This document shows positions 27,869 through 37,922 of a DNA stretch of 64,000 nucleotides, piece by piece. The notes beneath the pieces are model-generated. The model was not told the DNA's origin. It did no database searches and saw nothing but the letters and a program-made list of their open reading frames with translations. This DNA is from Marinobacter sp. LA51 (GTDB taxonomy: Bacteria > Pseudomonadota > Gammaproteobacteria > Pseudomonadales > Oleiphilaceae), in assembly GCF_030297175.1 (NCBI RefSeq), contig NZ_AP028070.1, forward strand, positions 1,178,001 through 1,242,000, written 5' to 3'. Positions within the stretch are counted from its first letter, which is position 1. Each line of letters begins with the position of its first letter. Both the position numbers and the translations under genes were made by a program.

Positions 27869-29494
27869 CTAGCTGCGAATTCGGCCAGCCATTTCACGGG
27901 CCTTTCGCGCCATGTTGTCCAGCTCCGGGACAGTGCGCAGGTTTTCTTCAGCCGCTTCGCTCATGCTTTCCGAGATCTCGGCCACTTCGGTTACGTTGCG
28001 GCTGATGTCTTCGCTGACGCTGGTCTGCTGCTCGGCTGCGGTGGCTACCTGAGTGGTAGCGTCGTTGACGCTGGCCATACGCTGGCTGATTTCGCTCAGA
28101 GTGTGTCGGACCGCTTCTACCGATTCGCTGCTTTCCTCGGCAACCACGCCGGAGGCCTGCATGTATTCGGTGGCATCCCGCGAGGCGGAGCCAATGGTCT
28201 CAATGATCTGGTCAATTTCCACCGTGGCTTCCTGGGTTTTGGCGGCCAGGTTGCGGACTTCATCCGCCACTACGGCAAAGCCACGTCCGGCTTCGCCGGC
28301 CCGGGCTGCTTCAATGGCGGCGTTCAGGGCCAGCAGGTTGGTCTGATCGGCAATTTCTCGAATTACCCGCATGACGTCGCCAACCCGGCGGCCATCACTG
28401 GCCAGTTGGTTCACCGTTTTGGCCGAGCTTTGGATCTGGTCGGTCAGCCGTCGCATGCTCTCGACCGCCTGGTTGATCTGCTGGTCAGCCTGCTGGGTCT
28501 GGCCCGTGGTCTCTGTCACCTGAGAGGCTACGGAAGCCGCGTGGTGGGCTACATCCTGTGCCGTTGCCGACATCTCGTTCATGGCAGTGGCAATTTGATC
28601 AATACGCTGGTGGGCCTGGTCAGACTGGGACGATACCCGGTCGGCATTGTTTCGGATCAGCGCTCCGGTATGCTCCATCTGGGTGGCGTTGCTCTGCATC
28701 AGACCACCGGTTTCGGCCAGGAAGCTGTGTAGCAGACGGGAGGTGTCTGCCAGTTTGCCGAGCTCATCGTTTCGGGTCAGGGTAGTGGGCTCAGACAGGT
28801 CACCCTTGCCCAGCTTATCGAGTTGTCCAATGAGCTGCTGGGCCGGTCGCACCACAGATCGGATCAGAACGATGACGCAGGCCAGGGTGCCGAGCAGAAT
28901 CGCGGCGAACAGCAGGGTACCGATCTGCCAGGTGCTGGATTGTACCGATTCTTTCAGGTCACCAGCGTAAGTCAGACTGGACGCACGGATTAGGCTCGAT
29001 GCCTCTTCAACCAGTTTGGCCGGCTCGCGGTCGATACCGGCTACCGCGGCGTCGCCGGCGGCGTGTTCATAGCCAGACTCCACAAAAGCTTCGAATCCTT
29101 TGCGGTAGGCGCTGCCCATACGCTCATGCGATCTGCGGAACTGGGTCATCAGCTTCTTGGCTTCCGGGTCTGTTAGCTTCGGAATCAGTTCGTTCAGCTC
29201 AGACTGTATTTCTGCTTCCCGCTCCTGGAACCGACCCCAGTATTTCTCGCGCTGGCCGTCGTCATCGCCTCGTATCAGAACGTTTTTCCATTCCTGAACC
29301 TGGGTCTTGAAACTGGCCAGTATGTCCTGCGCTTCAAGCGCATGAACCATTTCGCTACCAACCAGGCTGCTGTAATCGTCACCTGTTTCGAGCGAAGCCT
29401 TGAAATAGAAACCTGCCACAATCGCAATAACCAGGTTGGCGATAAATACGATGGTGAGAATGCGGTTGAGAATACTGCGGGAGTACCAATTCAT
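27869..29494 (-). CDS. methyl-accepting chemotaxis protein
   Basis: 541 residues. TM1 at about 10–30 and TM2 at about 191–211 frame a mostly helical periplasmic sensor of the four-helix-bundle kind. A HAMP domain follows (about 212–264), then a long cytoplasmic coiled coil with the hairpin tip [20 protein letters not shown]. There is no NWETF-type pentapeptide at the C-terminus, so CheR/CheB are recruited by other means. The start at 29494 has an AAAGG ribosome site; an earlier in-frame codon at 29608 would lie upstream of the sigma-28 promoter and is rejected. The ligand is unknown. Confidence 0.9.
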   Translation of the reverse strand: MNWYSRSILNRILTIVFIANLVIAIVAGFYFKASLETGDDYSSLVGSEMVHALEAQDILASFKTQVQEWKNVLIRGDDDGQREKYWGRFQEREAEIQSELNELIPKLTDPEAKKLMTQFRRSHERMGSAYRKGFEAFVESGYEHAAGDAAVAGIDREPAKLVEEASSLIRASSLTYAGDLKESVQSSTWQIGTLLFAAILLGTLACVIVLIRSVVRPAQQLIGQLDKLGKGDLSEPTTLTRNDELGKLADTSRLLHSFLAETGGLMQSNATQMEHTGALIRNNADRVSSQSDQAHQRIDQIATAMNEMSATAQDVAHHAASVASQVTETTGQTQQADQQINQAVESMRRLTDQIQSSAKTVNQLASDGRRVGDVMRVIREIADQTNLLALNAAIEAARAGEAGRGFAVVADEVRNLAAKTQEATVEIDQIIETIGSASRDATEYMQASGVVAEESSESVEAVRHTLSEISQRMASVNDATTQVATAAEQQTSVSEDISRNVTEVAEISESMSEAAEENLRTVPELDNMARKAREMAGRIRS

Positions 29495-29567
29495 TGGGTG
29501 GCCTTTTTGCAAGGGACGTAAATCGCTCATGCCAGCGAATGTCCCTATGCACCGGCTCTTAAGACTA

Positions 29568-29594
29568 TAATCGGCGGATATTTCAGTTTCTTTA
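29568..29594 (-). promoter_or_regulatory. sigma-28 (FliA) promoter of the chemoreceptor gene
   Basis: On the minus strand TAAA (29594–29591), a 15-base spacer and GCCGATTA (29575–29568). This is the flagellar/chemotaxis promoter consensus TAAA-N15-GCCGATAA with one mismatch, about 75 bases before the start codon. Confidence 0.75.
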
Positions 29595-29662
29595 ATTTTC
29601 GGGAGCAAATTCCGGGAATTTCATGCTTCTTTTTACGGTGCTTGCTAGATGGGTTCGTTTTG

Positions 29663-30388
29663 ATGGTGTTGACGTCGAGCAATCCCCTGAGTGTTCTTTA
29701 CCGGGATGAATGCCTTTTGGTGGTTCATAAACCCGCGGGGCTGCTGGTGCACCGAAGCCCGATCGATAAGCACGAAACGGAATTCGCGCTGCAATATGCC
29801 CGGGCACTGAACGGTGGTGAACATGTTTACCCGGTTCATCGGCTGGATCGGCCGACGTCGGGAGTGCTGGTGTTTGCGAAAGATTCAGAAACGGCACGGA
29901 CACTCGGTCTGGCCATGATGGCGGGAGAGGTGAGCAAAACCTACCAGGCCGTAGTTCGCGGCTGGCCGGCGGAGTCCGGTTTCATCGATCATCCGTTGCG
30001 AGAAGAGCCGGAGGATCGGCGTCAGAAAGGCTCGGAACAGCCGGTGCGGGATGCTCGGAGTCGCTACAGAACCCTGGCGACCACGGAAATTCCGGTGGCA
30101 ATCGAACGGTACCCGAGTAGCCGCTACGCGCTGGTTGAACTTTATCCGGAAACGGGGCGCAAGCATCAACTGCGCCGGCACATGAAGCACATTAACCATC
30201 CTATCATCGGCGACGCCAATCACGGTCGTGGTCGCCATAACCGGTACTTTGCCGAGAGGTTCGGGCAGGGACGGTTGATGCTCGCGGCCACGGGTATTGA
30301 ATTTGCTCATCCGGTCACAGGCGAGACGCTGGTGATTGAAGCCGCGCCGGAATCCAGTTTCCAGCAGGTGCTATCGATCTTTCCGTGA
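29663..30388 (+). CDS. truC: RluA-family pseudouridine synthase, TruC-like
   Basis: 241 residues from the ATG at 29663; a TTG at 29642 and a GTG at 29666 are alternatives, and no start has a clear ribosome site. The catalytic aspartate is in YPVHRLDRPTSGVLVFAKD. The C-terminal GRKHQLRRHMKHINHPIIGD is the second RluA-family motif. The short length, lack of an S4 domain and the text HGRGRHNRYFAERF point to TruC, which modifies U65 of tRNA, rather than RluA or RluC. It is divergent from the chemoreceptor gene. Confidence 0.8.
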   Translation: MVLTSSNPLSVLYRDECLLVVHKPAGLLVHRSPIDKHETEFALQYARALNGGEHVYPVHRLDRPTSGVLVFAKDSETARTLGLAMMAGEVSKTYQAVVRGWPAESGFIDHPLREEPEDRRQKGSEQPVRDARSRYRTLATTEIPVAIERYPSSRYALVELYPETGRKHQLRRHMKHINHPIIGDANHGRGRHNRYFAERFGQGRLMLAATGIEFAHPVTGETLVIEAAPESSFQQVLSIFP

Positions 30389-30507
30389 GTTCGCAGTTTG
30401 TAGTTTTTTATGTTGTTTTGCTTCGAATGGTAGTAATTACCAGCAAGAACCGACTTCCTAAACGATAATGCGGTCGAAAACAACAAATTCTGAGCGGCGG
30501 ATTACGG

Positions 30508-32403
30508 ATGCCATTGTTGCGTGTACTGACCATTTTCTTCGGCCTGATGGTTGGCTTTTTCTCTCTCGTTGCTGCGGCTGCGGATCGCCAGGCTACCTGG
30601 GATCTGCAATCCAAGCGCATTGAACTCTCGCGCTTCGTTGATTACTGGCCGGAACCAGAGCTGCCCATGGGCATTGCGGACGTGACGGACCTTGATTCAC
30701 AACGCTGGACGCCGAATAACAGTGAAAGCCTCAGCCTGGGCTATGGAAAATCGGCTTACTGGTTTCGGTTAGCGGTGGAAAATCCAACCGACCAAGCTCT
30801 GCAGCCCGTGATGGAAATCGCCTACCCGGTACTGGATCGGATAGAGATCTTCATCAATCCGGAAAGCGAAGGCGCCGAACCTTTAGTGCTCGGCGACAAG
30901 CAGCCATTTCATGCTCGGCCCATCGAGCATCGTAACTTCGTGGTTCCCCTGAATCTGGCGGCCGGCGAGCAAACCTGGATTTACCTGCGGGTGGAAACCA
31001 CCAGTTCCATGCAGGTGCCGCTGATCTTGTGGGAGCAGGACAACTTCCTTTCCGCAGAGCAGGCGCGCAGCATCTTCCAGGGGTTTTATTACGGCATTAT
31101 CCTGGTCATGGTGCTTTACAATCTGTTCGTGTTTATGGCGGTCAAAGAGCAGAGCTTTCTGCATTATGTTGGCTATATCACGGCAATGCCCCTGTTCCTG
31201 GCCAGCCTCCATGGCTTGGCCTTTCAGTATCTCTGGCCGCAGGCAACCTGGTGGAATGACCAGGCAATCACCGTGTTTCTGAATCTGGCTCTGGTGTTCG
31301 GCGGTACGTTCAGTCTTCGATTCATCAATGTCTCACCCAGCAATCACCCGTTTCTACACCGGTGGGCGGTCGGGGTCGTCGTGGCCGCCGCTGTGCTCGC
31401 GTTCGCGGGTTTGATGGTGCCTTACAAGTATCTGATTCTGCCCACCATATTGCTGGCTTTCATTACCTGTTCCACCATGTTGGTGATGAGCATTGTTCGG
31501 TGGATTCAACAAGATCCAGCGGCCCGCTACTACACCTTTGCCTGGGTATCCATGCTGTTCGGCGGTATGGTGCTGGCGCTGAGCAAGTTCACGGTTTTGC
31601 CGCGAAACCTGTTGACGGAAAATGCCACCCAGGTTGGCTCCGCGCTGGGTGTGATTCTGCTGTCCATTGCCCTGGCAGACCGTCTGGAAAGGGAAAAGAA
31701 GCGGGTTTTCGAAACCCAGCAGCGACTGATTCGTGAAGAACGTAAAGCGCGAATGGCCCAGGAAAAATCTTTGCAGGTGCAGAGGGAGGCCAATACCCAG
31801 CTTGAAGAACGGGTTCAGCAACGCACCCAGGACCTGGAACACCTGAACGAGCAGTTGCAGGAGCTCAGTGCCACCGACGCCTTAACCCGGCTAAAGAACC
31901 GTGGGCATTTTGATCGGATCTTCCAGTCGGCTGTGGTGCGGGCTTACCGGTACGATGAAATCCTGTCGCTGTTGGTGCTCGACATCGATCACTTCAAGAA
32001 GTTTAACGATACCTACGGCCATCTGGTCGGTGACGACTGTCTGAAGATGGTGTCTCAGTGCATCCAGAAATTCATCACCCGCCCTCAGGACCTGGCAGCC
32101 CGATACGGTGGTGAGGAATTCGTGGTGCTGCTGCCCGAGACACCGATGAGTGGTGCCCTGAAAGTTGCTGAACGCATCCGGTTGGAGATCGAAAATACCG
32201 CTTTCCCGGTCTCGGGCGATGTGGTGCATCTAAGCGTCAGTATTGGCGTGTGCAGCGTGTCTCCAGCCAAGGCTGATGCTACCAAGGATATCTTCAAGTG
32301 GGCGGACGAAGCCCTGTACGAGGCCAAAGGCCAGGGTCGTAACCGGGTGGTGGCCTGGAATGCGGACGGTCAGCCCATGGTTTCACACGTCTCACCGGCC
32401 TGA
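30508..32403 (+). CDS. 7TMR-DISM diguanylate cyclase (GGDEF)
   Basis: 631 residues. Signal-like N-terminus; extracellular 7TMR-DISMED2 beta-sandwich (about 40–165, with YWFRLAVENPTDQALQPVME); seven-helix membrane region (about 190–390); coiled-coil linker; GGDEF domain (about 460–620). The active site reads GGEEF at 534–538. Five residues before it is RPQD (525–528), the RxxD inhibitory site that binds cyclic-di-GMP. It should make c-di-GMP in response to an external signal, probably a carbohydrate or similar small ligand. Its 3' end overlaps the convergent amidase gene by 34 bases. Confidence 0.9.
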   Translation: MPLLRVLTIFFGLMVGFFSLVAAAADRQATWDLQSKRIELSRFVDYWPEPELPMGIADVTDLDSQRWTPNNSESLSLGYGKSAYWFRLAVENPTDQALQPVMEIAYPVLDRIEIFINPESEGAEPLVLGDKQPFHARPIEHRNFVVPLNLAAGEQTWIYLRVETTSSMQVPLILWEQDNFLSAEQARSIFQGFYYGIILVMVLYNLFVFMAVKEQSFLHYVGYITAMPLFLASLHGLAFQYLWPQATWWNDQAITVFLNLALVFGGTFSLRFINVSPSNHPFLHRWAVGVVVAAAVLAFAGLMVPYKYLILPTILLAFITCSTMLVMSIVRWIQQDPAARYYTFAWVSMLFGGMVLALSKFTVLPRNLLTENATQVGSALGVILLSIALADRLEREKKRVFETQQRLIREERKARMAQEKSLQVQREANTQLEERVQQRTQDLEHLNEQLQELSATDALTRLKNRGHFDRIFQSAVVRAYRYDEILSLLVLDIDHFKKFNDTYGHLVGDDCLKMVSQCIQKFITRPQDLAARYGGEEFVVLLPETPMSGALKVAERIRLEIENTAFPVSGDVVHLSVSIGVCSVSPAKADATKDIFKWADEALYEAKGQGRNRVVAWNADGQPMVSHVSPA

Positions 32404-33869
32404 CGGCTGGTCGTTGCCTGATAGAGTAGCGGCCAGGGCGCCTCTGCCTCCAGGGTAAAGGCCAGGTCCAGCAACGTCTGCTCGTCGCCATGACGCCCCA
32501 TGAACTGAACGCCCACAGGAAGATTGTCTCCGGTTACGCATGCGGGCACCGCAATGGCGGGTGCGCCGGTTGCGTTTGCCAGTGGGGTAAAGCCGACGTA
32601 TCGGGTGAGCCGCTCAAACAGGGTGTCGAAGGGTATTTCGGGGCTCAGATAACCCAGCTCCGGGGTTGTGTGACCGAGCACTGGAGTTAAAACCGCGTCA
32701 AAACCGGCGATGGCTTTGGCGTAGTCCTGGCGGGAGCGGCGCAGGCGCCAGAGGGCGCCAGGCAAGCGATAGAACTGTCGTTTGAACGTGCGGGCCAGGC
32801 CTGCGGTCAGTCCGTCTACCCGGTGCTTATCAAAGCTCGGGTGCATGAGTTTTCGCCCATTGACCTTCACACCGAAAGCCAGGAAAGCCCAGTACAAGGC
32901 GAAGTCGCCGGGGAAGGACTCTGCCACCGGAATGGGAATCGGCTCAATTCGGTGACCGAGCTTTTCCAACCGCCGGGCTGTTGCCTCTGCGGCTGCCCGG
33001 GTTTCGACGTCGGTGGTGTGGCCGTTGATGGAATCCAGAACCAGTCCAATGGTGAGGCGTCGCCCGGACGGGCCTTCCAATCGGCCAATTCCCGGCAGTG
33101 AACGAGGTTTGAAATAATGTTCAGCCTCGGCCATGAAATTCGCGGTATCCCGCACTGATCGGCTGACGATTCCGTCGCTTATAATATTCACCGGCAGCGT
33201 TCGGGCGGCGTCGTTGTCAATCAGGCGCCCACGACTGGGTTTCAGGCCGACCAGCCCACAACAGGCCGCCGGAATGCGGATGGAGCCTCCGCCATCGTTG
33301 GCATGCGCCACGGGTACCACTCCGGCGGCGACCAGTGCTGCAGAACCACCGGAAGAGGCACCAGTGGAGTAGTCGAGATTCCAGGGGTTGCACGAAGGCG
33401 CATCGTGGGCCGGTTCGGTGCTGGCGTTAAAGCCGAATTCCGGCAGTGAACTTTTGCCCAGACAGATGAAGCCCTGATCGAGCAACTGCCGGGCAAAGGG
33501 GCTGGTTTCGGTGGCAATCGATTTGGGGACCGCGGCTGATCCATGATGAGTGGGCAGGCCCTGAATGTTGGTGTTGTCCTTGATCACCGTTGGCACGCCG
33601 GCGAAAAAAACCGAGGTTTTGGACGGTGTCTTCAGGTCGAGCCGGCCCGCCATATCCAAAGCTCGCTCAAAGTCCCCCGTTGCAAGGCCCCGAATCCGGG
33701 GGTCCACCGAGCGTGCACGCGCTACCGTTGCCTGGGTCAGTTCGGTGGCAGAAACCTCACCACGCTTAAGCTGCTCCGCCAGGCCGGTGGCGTCCGCCGT
33801 ACCCAGGGCATCGTCGGTGAAGGCGTGGAGCGATTGGCTAGGGCGGAAGATTGTGGACGATGCTGCCAT
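32370..33869 (-). CDS. amidase (amidase signature family)
   Basis: 499 residues from the ATG at 33869 (AGGA nine bases upstream); an earlier in-frame codon at 33935 lacks support. The Ser-cisSer-Lys triad is visible as the lysine of TVIKDNTN and the serines of TGASSGGSAALVAAG, followed by HANDGGGSIRIPAACCGLVGLKPS. Family members hydrolyse amides, and the specific substrate cannot be predicted. It is not a GatA: the gene stands alone and no gatB or gatC is present. The 3' end overlaps that of the diguanylate cyclase gene. Confidence 0.87.
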   Translation of the reverse strand: MAASSTIFRPSQSLHAFTDDALGTADATGLAEQLKRGEVSATELTQATVARARSVDPRIRGLATGDFERALDMAGRLDLKTPSKTSVFFAGVPTVIKDNTNIQGLPTHHGSAAVPKSIATETSPFARQLLDQGFICLGKSSLPEFGFNASTEPAHDAPSCNPWNLDYSTGASSGGSAALVAAGVVPVAHANDGGGSIRIPAACCGLVGLKPSRGRLIDNDAARTLPVNIISDGIVSRSVRDTANFMAEAEHYFKPRSLPGIGRLEGPSGRRLTIGLVLDSINGHTTDVETRAAAEATARRLEKLGHRIEPIPIPVAESFPGDFALYWAFLAFGVKVNGRKLMHPSFDKHRVDGLTAGLARTFKRQFYRLPGALWRLRRSRQDYAKAIAGFDAVLTPVLGHTTPELGYLSPEIPFDTLFERLTRYVGFTPLANATGAPAIAVPACVTGDNLPVGVQFMGRHGDEQTLLDLAFTLEAEAPWPLLYQATTSRQAGETCETMG

Positions 33870-34052
33870 GGCTGGATTCCTGATTGTTGGGCACGGATCG
33901 ACTTTACTGCAATCCCCGGGCTCGCAACATGGCATATGAGGAAAGTGTGAGCGGCTTCAATCAGGCCGAACGTCACCTTGCTCATAAATCCGCTTTTCAC
34001 CGGCCTTTTCAAATAATAAGCTTGCAGCTCGATAAAGTAGAAAGCGAGCCAG

Positions 34053-34661
34053 ATGGAATCTTTAGAACCTTTAATTCGCCACTTTCTTGGCATCTTTTTT
34101 CTGATGATTGGCCTGCAATTCAGCGGGCGGTCGCTGGGGTTGTATCAGCGCATGCAGTTCTCCCACATCAACTATGGGAAAACGGGAACGGCGCCCTGGT
34201 GGCATCGGCAGATCTTCAACGTCTTCCGCACCTTGATCGTCAGTGTCTGCGTGATTCGGATTTTCGTTGATATTGATGCCTGGCTGGGAGTGATCCCGTC
34301 ACTGTATCAGTGGCCGGTACTGTTGGTGGGGATGTTGCTGCTTTTGGTGTCGTTTACCAGCGTGAATTATCTGCAGGCCTATATGCACGAAGACTGGCGC
34401 TCCGGTATCGATCCCCGAAAGGAGGGTCGGAAGCTGCTCACCGGAGGCCCGTTTGCCCGATCCCGAAACCCGCTGTTCATCAGCGTGATTACCGGACAAC
34501 TGGGTTTCTTTCTGGCGCTCCCGAGTGTCTTCTCATTGGTTTGCCTGATCGTCGGTGTGCTGGTTATTACCCGGCAGGCAAGGGAAGAGGAAAAGGCACT
34601 GGCCAGTGACTTCGGCAGCGAATACGACGACTATCGAGCGCGGGTGCCTCGCTGGTTTTAG
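34053..34661 (+). CDS. isoprenylcysteine carboxyl methyltransferase-like membrane protein
   Basis: 202 residues with about five hydrophobic segments. The C-terminal half has LLTGGPFARSRNPLFISV and closes with EEKALASDFGSEYDDYRARV, the ICMT/PEMT-family pattern that binds S-adenosylmethionine at the membrane face. Bacterial members methylate unknown lipids or small molecules. Nothing nearby suggests a partner. It is divergent from the amidase gene and converges on the DjlA-like gene. Confidence 0.78.
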   Translation: MESLEPLIRHFLGIFFLMIGLQFSGRSLGLYQRMQFSHINYGKTGTAPWWHRQIFNVFRTLIVSVCVIRIFVDIDAWLGVIPSLYQWPVLLVGMLLLLVSFTSVNYLQAYMHEDWRSGIDPRKEGRKLLTGGPFARSRNPLFISVITGQLGFFLALPSVFSLVCLIVGVLVITRQAREEEKALASDFGSEYDDYRARVPRWF

Positions 34662-34682
34662 GCAAACCCGCGCCCGGCCAGA

Positions 34683-35468
34683 TTAGCTGGCTTTCTTGCG
34701 GGCGTCCTTGATCACGTCGTAGGCGTGGCTGATGTCCCGCGTCCGCTCTTCCGCCATTTCCCGCATACTCTCTGGCATGCCCTTGCCGGCAAGTTTATCC
34801 GGGTGGTTCTCACTCATCAGTTTGCGATAGGTCTTCTTCAGTTCGGCGTCGCTGGCGGAGGGTGAAACTCCCAGAACCTTGTAGGCGTCGTCGATCTGTT
34901 GGCTTGAGGAACGCTGGCCAGCGCCGGCACCGGCTTGCCCATTGTGAGCGCCTCGCAGCATGGCCTCCAGCTGGTCTAGCTGGCTTTCCGGCAAGCCCAG
35001 GCCGCGGGCAATACGCACCAGCATGGCGTGCTCGTCCGGATGGATAACGCCATCGGCGGCAACTGCGGATACCTGGACTTGCAGGAACATCTGCAGGAAG
35101 GCCGGCTGGCTACCGCTCATGCGCAGGAAATGCTGAAGTTCCGCATCCAGGTCGAATTCCGGAGCCTTACCGCGATTGAAGGCGGCTCGGGCCTTGGCGC
35201 GCTGGTTTTCGTTCAGGCGGAAACGGGCAAACATAGCCTCCGCCATTTGGATTTCATCCCGGGAGACCACGCCATCAGCCTTGCAGAGGGCGCCCATGAC
35301 GGCAAAGACCGACTCGATGAAGCCGGACTGGATGGAGTGGAGCTTACCGATCAACCGGCTTTTGAGGCGGTTGAATACAAAGGCGCCGATGGCTGCACCG
35401 ACCAGAAAGCCAGCAAATTTGCCAAAGGCGTAACCAATTAATCCCCCTAATAAAACGGCCAACAGCAT
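34683..35468 (-). CDS. djlA: DjlA-like membrane-anchored DnaJ co-chaperone
   Basis: 261 residues. A glycine-rich N-terminal membrane segment (VLLGGLIGYAFGKFAGFLVG) is followed by a TerB-like helical domain (about 50–165, with DGVVSRDE and DGVIHPDE acidic repeats). A C-terminal J domain (about 195–261) carries the essential HPD in MSENHPDKLAGKG. This order is that of DjlA, which stimulates DnaK ATPase at the inner membrane. The ATG has an AAGGA site. It stands alone. Confidence 0.85.
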   Translation of the reverse strand: MLLAVLLGGLIGYAFGKFAGFLVGAAIGAFVFNRLKSRLIGKLHSIQSGFIESVFAVMGALCKADGVVSRDEIQMAEAMFARFRLNENQRAKARAAFNRGKAPEFDLDAELQHFLRMSGSQPAFLQMFLQVQVSAVAADGVIHPDEHAMLVRIARGLGLPESQLDQLEAMLRGAHNGQAGAGAGQRSSSQQIDDAYKVLGVSPSASDAELKKTYRKLMSENHPDKLAGKGMPESMREMAEERTRDISHAYDVIKDARKKAS

Positions 35469-35650
35469 TTAACAATCCTTAATTCGGTATGGAACAGTCC
35501 ATAGAATATACGGGTTTTCTTGTGCGGATTCATGAACAGGCCTTCATGGAGTTCGAAAATTCGATCCGGCGTATGCAGAGAACATGCTGGAAACACGCTT
35601 AGAAAGTAACCCACAATGATGTGTGTACCTGCGAAAGTGAGACGCCGACA

Positions 35651-36301
35651 ATGACTCAAGATCTGTTTGCCGATCTGCCCGAAGAGCCCCGCACCGAGAC
35701 GATTACGGAAGGCGCATTGGTGTTGCGCGGGTTTGTGTCTAAACAGGCTGAAGAGTTATTGCTCGGTATCCTGCAGGTCACCAGCGCGGCGCCACTGCGC
35801 AAGATGCAGACGCCGGGCGGGCACATCATGTCGGCCGCCATGAGCTGTTGTGGCAATCAGGGCTGGGTAACCGATGTTACCGGGTATCGGTATCAGGCCA
35901 CAGATCCGCTTTCCGGCCAGCCCTGGCCGGCCATGCCCAACGTCTTTGCCTCGGTGGCCAAGGACGCCGCCGAGGCTGCCGGTTTTTCAAACTTCCAGCC
36001 CGATGCCTGCCTGATCAACCAGTACGAACCCGGTGCGAAAATGGGGCTGCACCAGGACAAGGATGAGCTGGATTATGAGCAGCCAATTGTGTCGGTCTCA
36101 CTTGGTTTATCCCAGGTGTTCCAGTTTGGTGGCCTGAAACGCAACGAACGGCCGGTGAATGTGCCTCTGGCTCATGGTGACGTGGTGGTGTGGGGAGGGC
36201 CTTCTCGTCTTCGTTACCACGGTGTTTTGCGACTGAAGGCGGGTGAGCATTCGCTGACTGGAGGCTATCGGTACAATCTCACCTTTCGTCGGGCCCGCTG
36301 A
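35651..36301 (+). CDS. alkB: AlkB-like Fe(II)/2-oxoglutarate dioxygenase
   Basis: 216 residues, the size of E. coli AlkB, which removes alkyl groups from DNA and RNA bases. Iron ligands are the H and D of MGLHQDKDEL and the histidine of RLRYHGVLRL; the 2-oxoglutarate arginines are in GGYRYNLTFRRAR. The N-terminal substrate text MSAAMSCCGNQGWVTD and YRYQATDPLSGQPWP matches the AlkB nucleotide-recognition lid. The ATG at 35651 is preferred over a GTG at 35621. No ada gene is adjacent. Confidence 0.9.
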   Translation: MTQDLFADLPEEPRTETITEGALVLRGFVSKQAEELLLGILQVTSAAPLRKMQTPGGHIMSAAMSCCGNQGWVTDVTGYRYQATDPLSGQPWPAMPNVFASVAKDAAEAAGFSNFQPDACLINQYEPGAKMGLHQDKDELDYEQPIVSVSLGLSQVFQFGGLKRNERPVNVPLAHGDVVVWGGPSRLRYHGVLRLKAGEHSLTGGYRYNLTFRRAR

Positions 36302-36321
36302 CTCACATTGAAACCTGCTGA

Positions 36322-37602
36322 CTACTGCAGCCAGGCAACGATTAACCCGGCAATCAGCGACAGAGCCATAGGGATGCCCACCAGCAGACCGGTTTGTCTG
36401 TTACCCAGGGCCCAGGCCAACCCCGATTTCGTCAGGTTATTGCTGGCGGCCGCAATGACAATGCCGATCACGGCGACGTCCATATCCAGGGTCTGGGTCG
36501 ACATTCGGGTCAGCGACAGGGTGATGGCGTCCACATCAGCAATGCCGGAGCTGGCCGCAAGCATGTATATGCCGGAGTTACCGAGCCACTGGGTCAGGTA
36601 CTCGCCCAGTAGCAGGATCGCTACCAATAAAAGGCCAAACACCAATGCCGCCTTCAGATCCAGCGGGTTCTGGTGCAGCGGCGACTGGTTTGATTCCGGT
36701 TGCTGTGAGTGGCGTTGCCAGATCAGGAAGGCGGGGCCATAGAGCAGTGCGGTCATGGTTACAATTGGCCAGACCAGGCTGGGCAAAAGATCACGATTGA
36801 TAATGAAGCAGTACACCAGAATCCGGGGGAACATGGTGCCGCAGGCAATCAGAATGCCGGTGGCGAACTCCGGGGTCAGTTGCGGAGTATGGGCGGATTG
36901 ACGGGCATAGTGCAGGGTCAGCGCGGTGGAAGAACTTAAACCGGCGAACAGGCCGGTAAACAGGATGCCCCGCTGGGTGCCAGCGACGCGAATGGCGAAA
37001 TAGCCCACGAACGAGATTGAGGCGATCAACACCACCATCCACCAGATTTCACGGGGGTTAAGCACGCCGCCCGGTCCCATTTTCTCGTTGGGAAGCAGTG
37101 GCAGCACCACAACAGAAATCAGCAGTAGCCGGAATGCAGCATCAAGCTCGTGGGCCTTGAGCTTGGTGAGCCAGTTATGGATGTCCTCTTTGTTGTCGAG
37201 GATGATCGCGGTAATAACCGCTGCAGCGGTGGCCATGATCGGGTCGACGGCCACGGCAATGGCGCCGAAGCAGAAGGTCAGGACCATGCCGACCAACCCG
37301 GTGATGCTGAAATCGCGGACGTGCTCCAGGCGTTGGCTGTAGCCGACAATGCCCATGGTGACCACGCTTAACAGCAGAACTGGAAAGGCCCAGGGCGTAA
37401 TGGCCTCCGACAGCACAGCGGATAAGCCCCCGAGTAAACCGATCAGGGCAAAGGTTCGAATGCCGGCGATGCGTTCGCCCGATTTCTGGTCTCGAGCGCC
37501 CCAGCCGCGCTCAAGTCCCACAATGGCACCCAGCAACAAAGCGACTGCCAGGTTGATAATGGTCTGGTTGGATGAAACAAACTGTGCGGCGACATCTTCC
37601 AT
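36322..37602 (-). CDS. MgtC/DUF4010-type integral membrane protein
   Basis: 426 residues from the ATG at 37602 (GGAGG 11 bases upstream); a TTG seven codons earlier is possible. The N-terminal third matches MgtC/SapB (NLAVALLLGAIVGLERGWGA, then IRTFALIGLLGGL). The rest is a DUF4010 membrane region, giving about 11–13 hydrophobic segments. MgtC proteins influence magnesium adaptation and ATP synthase; the role of the fused form is not known. A conserved GLSSSTALTLHYAR loop lies near the middle. Confidence 0.8.
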   Translation of the reverse strand: MEDVAAQFVSSNQTIINLAVALLLGAIVGLERGWGARDQKSGERIAGIRTFALIGLLGGLSAVLSEAITPWAFPVLLLSVVTMGIVGYSQRLEHVRDFSITGLVGMVLTFCFGAIAVAVDPIMATAAAVITAIILDNKEDIHNWLTKLKAHELDAAFRLLLISVVVLPLLPNEKMGPGGVLNPREIWWMVVLIASISFVGYFAIRVAGTQRGILFTGLFAGLSSSTALTLHYARQSAHTPQLTPEFATGILIACGTMFPRILVYCFIINRDLLPSLVWPIVTMTALLYGPAFLIWQRHSQQPESNQSPLHQNPLDLKAALVFGLLLVAILLLGEYLTQWLGNSGIYMLAASSGIADVDAITLSLTRMSTQTLDMDVAVIGIVIAAASNNLTKSGLAWALGNRQTGLLVGIPMALSLIAGLIVAWLQ

Positions 37603-37922
37603 GAGCGCTAAAGCCTCCAACAACCCTGGCCGTGAATCGGTCTTGCGGTGATCCCCCGTGAACTCGCCCCTTCATCCTTGAGCATAGTTGAGCACAGGTA
37701 CAGCGGGTAACCCTTACCTTACTTGTACAGGGCGAATCTGGTAATATTCGCGCCCTTTATTTGCAACCCCTTTGAACAAAGCTCGCCGGATTACTGTGAC
37801 CGCCAGTCCAGCCTGACGCCCGTTCCTGTTTTGTCTGTATCCACCTTTGGGAATGTGTTTTCGATTACCCCTGGTGACGGCCCGGCGACTTTGTAACTGA
37901 TTTACCAATAACGGAATTCGAC
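37603..37922. other. 320-base divergent intergenic stretch
   Basis: It separates the MgtC/DUF4010 and SulP genes. The only structure I see is an imperfect inverted repeat GGGCGAAT (37730–37737) with ATTCGCGCCC (37746–37755), followed by a T-rich stretch on the plus strand. It could be an attenuator-like hairpin or part of a promoter with TAATAT at 37742–37747. No small gene is evident. Confidence 0.4.

Noticed and set aside
29566..29571. A perfect plus-strand TATAAT as promoter of truC
   Set aside because: No -35 box at 16–18 bases, and the hexamer overlaps the minus-strand sigma-28 element GCCGATTATA. It may still contribute to truC transcription but is not supported on its own.
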